Below the pieces are notes generated by a model. It searched no databases and was not told the origin of the DNA. It saw only the letters and a list, made by a program, of their open reading frames with translations. From an uncultured Collinsella sp. (GTDB lineage Bacteria > Actinomycetota > Coriobacteriia > Coriobacteriales > Coriobacteriaceae), in contig CABMPS010000113.1 of NCBI GenBank assembly GCA_902388545.1, forward strand, positions 1 to 6,551: a stretch of DNA of 6,551 nt. The letters are read 5' to 3'. The position numbers were made by a program, and so were the translations under genes. Below, one piece after another: positions 1 to 4,127 of this stretch; position 1 is the stretch's first letter, and each line of letters starts with the position of its first letter.

Positions 1-1
1 G

Positions 2-316
2 ACGAGTGGTGCTGCGGTTGGCTCGACTCCGGTGAAAGGCCCGTTCCAGTCGTTTCCGTATTGGGCCGTGTGCTGGCTGTTGTTCTTTTTGCTGATGTTC
101 CTGTTTGGTGGCTGCCCCTTTGCTGCACTGATTTTCTTTACGATCCCCATCTATCACTGGGTGGCGCGTGCGCTCGATGGCGACTGGGCACGCGGGGATA
201 TTCAGATTGGTCCGGCGCCGGTGGACGCTAGGGCTCAGGATGTTTCCGCTGCGGTTGATGCTGACGTGGCTTCCGCGACCGCCGTTGAGCCGAGCACCAA
301 AGAAGGTGATGAATGA
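2..316 (+). CDS. C-terminal part of a small membrane protein, 5' end outside the window
   Basis: The frame is open from base 2 to the TGA at 314-316 (104 residues visible). A GTG at 32 could be read as a start, but it has no Shine-Dalgarno sequence before it and codons continue upstream to the edge, so I treat the gene as 5'-truncated. Residues about 19-55 form a long hydrophobic stretch rich in W, F and L, broken by a Gly-Gly-Cys-Pro turn, which suggests a hairpin of two membrane helices. A hydrophilic tail of about 45 residues rich in Ala, Asp and Val follows. I do not recognise the family. Its four-base overlap with a DUF4097 gene resembles known pairs in which a DUF1700/HAAS or PspC-like membrane protein precedes a DUF4097 protein, often with a PadR regulator. 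The missing N-terminal domain would decide this. The two genes are likely translated in a coupled way. Confidence 0.7.
   Translation, partial: TSGAAVGSTPVKGPFQSFPYWAVCWLLFFLLMFLFGGCPFAALIFFTIPIYHWVARALDGDWARGDIQIGPAPVDARAQDVSAAVDADVASATAVEPSTKEGDE
301..306 (+). promoter_or_regulatory. Shine-Dalgarno site of the DUF4097 gene
   Basis: AGAAGG lies within the last codons of the upstream gene, six bases before the ATG at 313 and nine before a second in-frame ATG at 316. Both spacings are workable, so the protein may start with one or two methionines. The ATGA overlap with the upstream stop supports translational coupling. Confidence 0.7.
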
Positions 317-1212
317 TGAAGCTCTCGCATGAGTCCAAGGTCCGCTTGGGCGTCGGTATCGGAGCGTTCGTGCTCATTATCGGGCTTGTCTTTGGCACTT
401 CGCGGATATTGATTCATTTTGATGGCCCGTGGGGTCTCGGCAATATTGCATCCGGCTTGTTTGGGGCGGACGATGTGGTTGACGAAGACGATTCTCATAA
501 TGGTGGCGATTATTCTGCTCAGCCTCAGCAGCTTTCGAGCGTGACCTTTGATGCCGGCTCCTTCCAGTCACTTGACCTGGATGTGATGTCGGGCACGGTC
601 GAGGTCAGGCACGTTTCCGGTGGGTCGGTGCGTGTCATCGAGAGTGGTCGTGTTGCAAAGGGGGTATCTGCTTTCTATGGCGCCACTCGGCATCTGGCCG
701 AGGTTGAGGGCTCTACGCTCAAGATTGGCCAGTCCGACTGCGATGACGAACGGGCCATCGATCGTACGGTCACCATCGAGCTGCCGCGCGAGCTTGCCGA
801 TAACATGATGGACATTTCGGCGAATGTGGGGTCGGGAGACCTGACGATCACGGACATTGCGTGCCACGACTTCGATTTGACGTTGGACTCGGGAGACGTC
901 GAGTTTGCGGGTACCGTGACCGACACCCTGAATGCCGGGGTCGGTTCGGGCGATGTGACGTTCGAGCTCTACCAGGCCCCCGCGAAGTCGATGGATGTAA
1001 GCGTGGGCTCGGGCGATGTGGAGATAACGGTTCCGAACTCTACGGGCTTTAAGGCGCGCCTCACCGTGGGCAGCGGTGACTTCGAGAGTGATTTCCTTCC
1101 GCTTGGCTACGATGGCGAGACCACTTTGAATCATGAATTCGACAACGGTGATAAGTCTGCCACGTATCGCTTTAAGGTCGGTTCGGGTGACATGTCGTTT
1201 GATTCGATGTGA
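313..1212 (+). CDS. Membrane-anchored DUF4097-family beta-strand repeat protein
   Basis: A 299-residue protein. Residues 1-11 are short and basic, residues about 12-34 form one membrane helix, and an acidic linker with Asp/Glu clusters follows at about 52-66. The positive N-terminus suggests that the rest lies outside the cytoplasm. Residues about 75-299 carry a repeated turn motif: V-G-S-G-D at 172, 210, 231, 252 and 289, a variant L-D-S-G-D at 191, and a more degenerate M-S-G at 92. Each is followed by a short beta-strand of alternating hydrophobic residues. This is the pattern of the DUF4097 'putative adhesin' beta-solenoid family. Such proteins are found with small membrane proteins and in envelope-stress loci such as LiaG-type ones, but their molecular role is poorly known. 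The ATG at 313 overlaps the previous stop and has a good ribosome-binding site. The protein has only two Cys residues, at 143 and 184. The family assignment is firm; adhesion as a function is not shown. Confidence 0.88.
   Translation: MMKLSHESKVRLGVGIGAFVLIIGLVFGTSRILIHFDGPWGLGNIASGLFGADDVVDEDDSHNGGDYSAQPQQLSSVTFDAGSFQSLDLDVMSGTVEVRHVSGGSVRVIESGRVAKGVSAFYGATRHLAEVEGSTLKIGQSDCDDERAIDRTVTIELPRELADNMMDISANVGSGDLTITDIACHDFDLTLDSGDVEFAGTVTDTLNAGVGSGDVTFELYQAPAKSMDVSVGSGDVEITVPNSTGFKARLTVGSGDFESDFLPLGYDGETTLNHEFDNGDKSATYRFKVGSGDMSFDSM
826..1191 (+). repeat. V-G-S-G-D repeat ladder within the DUF4097 protein
   Basis: Six motif copies (residues 172, 191, 210, 231, 252 and 289) are spaced 19, 19, 21, 21 and 37 residues apart. 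The near-constant step fits one turn of a beta-solenoid per repeat, with a longer excursion before the last. At the DNA level the copies differ in codon choice (for example GTGGGGTCGGGAGAC and GTGGGCTCGGGCGATG), so these are old protein repeats, not a recent tandem duplication. Confidence 0.8.
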
Positions 1213-1265
1213 TGGCGGCAGGCTGAATCCGCAAATATAGATGAATAGGCATGCTCTTTGATGGA

Positions 1266-1304
1266 GGCACCGGGGCCGTGACGGGCTCCGGCGCCTTTGC
1301 CTTT
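1266..1304 (+). terminator. Probable intrinsic terminator of the DUF4097 unit
   Basis: GGCACCGGGGCC (1266-1277) pairs with GGCTCCGGCGCC (1284-1295) across a six-base loop: ten Watson-Crick pairs, one G-U and one A-C mismatch. A T-rich tail, TTTGCCTTT, follows at 1296-1304. The tail is interrupted by GCC, so termination may be incomplete. It stands 53 bases after the DUF4097 stop codon and just before the next gene, the expected place. The rest of the gap, 1213-1265, is AT-richer and shows no other convincing signal. Confidence 0.65.
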
Positions 1305-1316
1305 ACAATGGGGGCA
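1304..1316 (+). promoter_or_regulatory. Candidate promoter -10 element giving a leaderless start for elp3
   Basis: TACAAT at 1304-1309 matches the TATAAT consensus at five of six positions. Six bases separate it from the A of the ATG at 1316, which is the usual distance from a -10 box to the first transcribed base. There is no usable Shine-Dalgarno sequence: the G run at 1310-1314 is only one base from the ATG. No clear -35 element is present; the best is GTGACG at 1278-1283 with an over-long 20-base spacer. Leaderless mRNAs are common in Actinobacteria. The element is seen; its use is inferred. Confidence 0.5.
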
Positions 1317-3223
1317 TGGAACAGATTATCTTGAACATACTCGAGGCCCTGCGTCGCGGCGAGACCGTGGACGACAAGGCGCTCGTCAAACTGATACATG
1401 CCGAGGCGCGCCGCGAGGGTGCCGACAAACGCGACCTGGCCAAGCGCCGACTGCTGCCGTTTTACCAGAGGGTTAAACGTGAGGAGCCGGCTCGTTGGGC
1501 TGGGTGGAATGTCGATGCCGAACTGGAGCGTCAGCTGCTGCAGGTGCTGCGTATGAAGCCGCGCCGCACGGCTTCGGGCGTGGCGACCATTACCGTCATC
1601 ACCAAGCCCTGGCCGTGCTCGGGCGATTGCCTGTTTTGCCCCAACGACTTGCGCATGCCCAAAAGCTATCTTCATGCCGAGCCGGCGTGCGCCCGTGCGG
1701 AGCAAAACTGCTTCGATCCGTATCTGCAGGTGAGCGCTCGTCTGACGGCGCTTTCGCAGATGGGTCATGCGACCGACAAGATTGAGCTCATCGTCCTTGG
1801 CGGTACCTGGAGCGACTATCCGCAAGAGTATCAGACATGGTTTATGTCGGAGCTCTTTCGTGCGCTCAACGACGATGCCGTAGCCGGCGTGGCGGCCAAT
1901 CCCATGTTGGCGCGTCCGGGCATCAGCCGTGCCGAGGCGGGGCGCCTGCTCGATGACGCTCCCGCCGACGCCCTGCCGCCGGTGGTGGCGGAGCGTCGCG
2001 AGCGCTATAGGGCTGCCGGTATTGCGACTGATGAGGTCGAGCTTGCTACCGGCGTTGCCGACGAGCAAGGGCGTGTGGATGCTGCCGTGGGCGGCTACAA
2101 CCGTGCGGTGCGTCGCCTGTACGGCCCCAGTACGCCCTGGGGCGAGGTCGCCGAGTGGCAGACGGCGACGATGGAGGAACTTGAGCATCAGCAACGCATC
2201 AACGAGACGGCGAAGCATCGCGTGGTGGGACTCGTTATCGAAACGCGCCCCGACGCTGTGACACCGCAGACGCTCACGCTCATCCGCCGCCTGGGCTGCA
2301 CCAAGATTCAGATGGGCATCCAAAGCCTCGACCAGCATCTGCTCGACATCAATGATCGTCGCATTTCGGTGACGCAAATCGAGCGCGCGTTTTCGCTTGC
2401 GCGCCTGTTTGGCTTTAAGATCCATGCGCATTTTATGCTCAACTTGCTGGGCGCCACGCCCGAGGGGGACAAGCGCGACTACGAGCGCTTTATGACCGAG
2501 GGGGCCTTTATGCCCGACGAGGTCAAGGTCTACCCGTGTGCGCTCATCGAGGGTTCGCGTCTGGTGGGCTGCTATGAGCGTGGCGAGTGGCGCCCCTATA
2601 CCGAGGAAGAACTGCTCGATGTGTTGGCAGACGACATCGTGGTGACGCCGGCGTTCTGCCGCATCAGCCGCATGATTCGCGACTTTAGCTCCGATGACAT
2701 CATGGTGGGCAACAAGAAGCCCAACCTGCGTCAGCTCGTCGAGAACCGCTTGGCTGCTCGGGGTGACGGTGCGACGGTGCGTGAGATTCGCTATCGCGAG
2801 ATCAGCACGGCGGGTGCCGACTTGGATGAGCTATCTCTTGATGAGGAAGTAGCGTACGAGACGCCGGTGACTTACGAGCGCTTTTTGCAGTGGGTGACGC
2901 CGCGGGGCAAGATCGCGGGCTTTTTGCGGTTGTCGCTGCCCGATCGCGCTTTTGTTGCCGCACATGCGGACGAGCTGCCGACGATGCCGGACGAGGCGAT
3001 GATTCGTGAGGTGCACGTGTATGGCATGGCGGCGCGCGTGGGCGATCAGAGCCAGGCAGCGCAGCACCATGGATTGGGACGTTTGCTCGTGGAGCGTGCG
3101 TGCCAGATAGCTCGGGACGCTGGCTATACGTACATCAACGTGATCAGCGCGATCGGTACGCGCGAGTACTATCGCCATCTTGGATTTTATGACCATGGCC
3201 TTTATCTGCAAAAGGAGCTCTAG
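1316..3223 (+). CDS. elp3: Elp3-family radical SAM/GNAT protein, probable tRNA U34 modification enzyme (divergent form)
   Basis: A 635-residue cytoplasmic protein with the Elp3 layout. Elp3 uses a 4Fe-4S/SAM radical centre and acetyl-CoA to start 5-carboxymethyl-type modification of wobble uridine 34 in tRNA. Residues 1-95 are an N-terminal region. Cys101, Cys105 and Cys108 (CSGDCLFC) form the cluster site, followed by the radical SAM core with LGGTW (161-165), IETRPD (308-313) and a G-I-Q-S-L strand (334-338). Residues about 555-635 are the acetyltransferase: REVHVYG (564-570), the acetyl-CoA loop QHHGLG (583-588) and the Tyr-Tyr pair 618-619 in REYYRHLGF. The ATG at 1316 is the first possible start after an in-frame stop at 1259. 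Odd points: CX3CX2C spacing, HFMLNLLG where other Elp3 proteins have roughly HxMPDLPG, and about 95 extra residues at 186-284. The family call is strong. The exact tRNA product is inferred, because this form differs from the characterised enzymes. Confidence 0.9.
   Translation: MEQIILNILEALRRGETVDDKALVKLIHAEARREGADKRDLAKRRLLPFYQRVKREEPARWAGWNVDAELERQLLQVLRMKPRRTASGVATITVITKPWPCSGDCLFCPNDLRMPKSYLHAEPACARAEQNCFDPYLQVSARLTALSQMGHATDKIELIVLGGTWSDYPQEYQTWFMSELFRALNDDAVAGVAANPMLARPGISRAEAGRLLDDAPADALPPVVAERRERYRAAGIATDEVELATGVADEQGRVDAAVGGYNRAVRRLYGPSTPWGEVAEWQTATMEELEHQQRINETAKHRVVGLVIETRPDAVTPQTLTLIRRLGCTKIQMGIQSLDQHLLDINDRRISVTQIERAFSLARLFGFKIHAHFMLNLLGATPEGDKRDYERFMTEGAFMPDEVKVYPCALIEGSRLVGCYERGEWRPYTEEELLDVLADDIVVTPAFCRISRMIRDFSSDDIMVGNKKPNLRQLVENRLAARGDGATVREIRYREISTAGADLDELSLDEEVAYETPVTYERFLQWVTPRGKIAGFLRLSLPDRAFVAAHADELPTMPDEAMIREVHVYGMAARVGDQSQAAQHHGLGRLLVERACQIARDAGYTYINVISAIGTREYYRHLGFYDHGLYLQKEL
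3211..3217 (+). promoter_or_regulatory. Strong Shine-Dalgarno site of the SAM-binding protein gene
   Basis: AAAGGAG lies inside the last codons of elp3, six bases before the ATG at 3224, and fixes that start. It contrasts with the missing site in front of elp3: the first gene of the pair seems to be read leaderless and the second by ordinary ribosome binding. Confidence 0.85.
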
Positions 3224-4099
3224 ATGAACAAGCCGAGTGTTTCTGCCGGCGTCGTTGCCGGCGTTGCTCTGGGAGCCGCGGCGCTTGGTGCGGCCGCTGT
3301 CGCTGTTCGTGCTGCCTGTCTGCAGGTCGCGAGGACCCGCAATGGGCTGGCACGTGTGAAGTGCGTGCACGATGAGGGCGGCGACGAAGTTCGCGTATTG
3401 GTGCAAGGCGGCGTCTACCAAAGCGCGAGTTACGTTGGCGAGCGCTGGGCGGAGCCCGTCTTTGCGTACTATCGCGCGTTTGACGACGTGTTTGAGGCCG
3501 AGAGCGCAATGCGTGACGCTTATGGTCACGGTATCGACCGCATGCTTATGCTAGGTGGCGGCGGGTTTGCCTATCCCAAATTTGCGTTGATGTCGCACGA
3601 GGGCCTGCGCATGGACGTCATCGAGTATGACGGAGAGATAACGCGCTTGGCGCGCCGTTGGTTCTATCTGGATGAACTGGAGCACGCGGTGGGCGATCGC
3701 CTGCGGGTGATTACCGCTGAGGCTCGCTCGTATCTGGGTGTGACGAGCGTGGGCCATCGTCGCTACGACGTGGTCGTGAGCGATTGCTTTGGCGGTGCCG
3801 AGCCCGTGCGCGAGCTGGCGACCGTTGAGGCGCTGCGCCTGGTGCGGGGCAGCCTGAACCCCGGGGGTATCTACGTGGCCAATATCGTGAGCGCAAACGA
3901 GGGGAGCGATGTGACGTTCCTTCGCGACTGCGCTGCCACGGCACTCGAGGTATTCGTCCACGCCTGGGTGGCCCCATGTGGCGATGCGAAGTTCGGCGGC
4001 GAGGAAAACTACCTGCTCATCGCCAGCGACGGCGACTACGCCTTTGCCGAAGCCGTGCCCTTCGACACCGACTTCCTCGGCACTGCTCTCCACGACTAG
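3224..4099 (+). CDS. Membrane-anchored spermidine-synthase-like SAM-binding protein
   Basis: A 291-residue protein. Residues about 8-33 are an Ala/Gly/Val-rich helix, probably a single membrane anchor. The rest resembles the spermidine synthase/class I methyltransferase fold: a small N-terminal strand region with QGGVYQS (61-67), the glycine loop LMLGGGGF (108-115), the acidic loop VIEYD (132-136) that would hold the SAM ribose, ITAEARSYL (163-171), YDVVVSDCFGG (181-191) and LNPGGIYVANI (211-221). True spermidine synthases have D-x-x-D in the active site. Here Asp187 is kept but the second Asp is Gly190, so polyamine synthesis is unlikely and another transfer reaction, possibly methylation, is more plausible. 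The substrate is unknown. The ATG follows the elp3 stop with no gap, so the two are almost certainly one operon. Fold confidence is high, function low. Confidence 0.8.
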   Translation: MNKPSVSAGVVAGVALGAAALGAAAVAVRAACLQVARTRNGLARVKCVHDEGGDEVRVLVQGGVYQSASYVGERWAEPVFAYYRAFDDVFEAESAMRDAYGHGIDRMLMLGGGGFAYPKFALMSHEGLRMDVIEYDGEITRLARRWFYLDELEHAVGDRLRVITAEARSYLGVTSVGHRRYDVVVSDCFGGAEPVRELATVEALRLVRGSLNPGGIYVANIVSANEGSDVTFLRDCAATALEVFVHAWVAPCGDAKFGGEENYLLIASDGDYAFAEAVPFDTDFLGTALHD

Positions 4100-4102
4100 C
4101 CT

Positions 4103-4127
4103 ATTTGGGGCGGGTCCCGTCCCGAAT
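4103..4127 (+). terminator. Hairpin between convergent genes, possible terminator
   Basis: Bases 4103-4113 pair with 4117-4127 around a three-base loop (GTC): eleven pairs including two G-U when read from the plus strand. On the minus strand those G-U pairs become A-C mismatches, so it is stronger for the plus-strand operon. No T-run follows on either side, so it is not a classic intrinsic terminator. It fills almost all of the 27-base gap between the two stop codons. Confidence 0.45.

Noticed and set aside
32..34. GTG as the start codon of the first membrane protein
   Set aside because: No Shine-Dalgarno sequence precedes it and the frame is open to the window edge, so it is more likely an internal Val codon.
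568..1134. A 188-codon minus-strand open frame opposite the DUF4097 gene
   Set aside because: No family resemblance, and it is antisense to the repeat-bearing beta-strand protein, whose motif pattern shows the plus strand is the coding one.
1215..1232. Small inverted repeat GCGG/CCGC just after the DUF4097 stop
   Set aside because: Only four pairs around a ten-base loop, easily expected by chance; the hairpin at 1266-1295 is far stronger.
1172..2431. A 419-codon minus-strand open frame opposite elp3
   Set aside because: Its product is rich in Arg, His and Leu with no recognisable motif, and it lies antisense to a clearly conserved radical SAM domain. High GC content produces such shadow frames.
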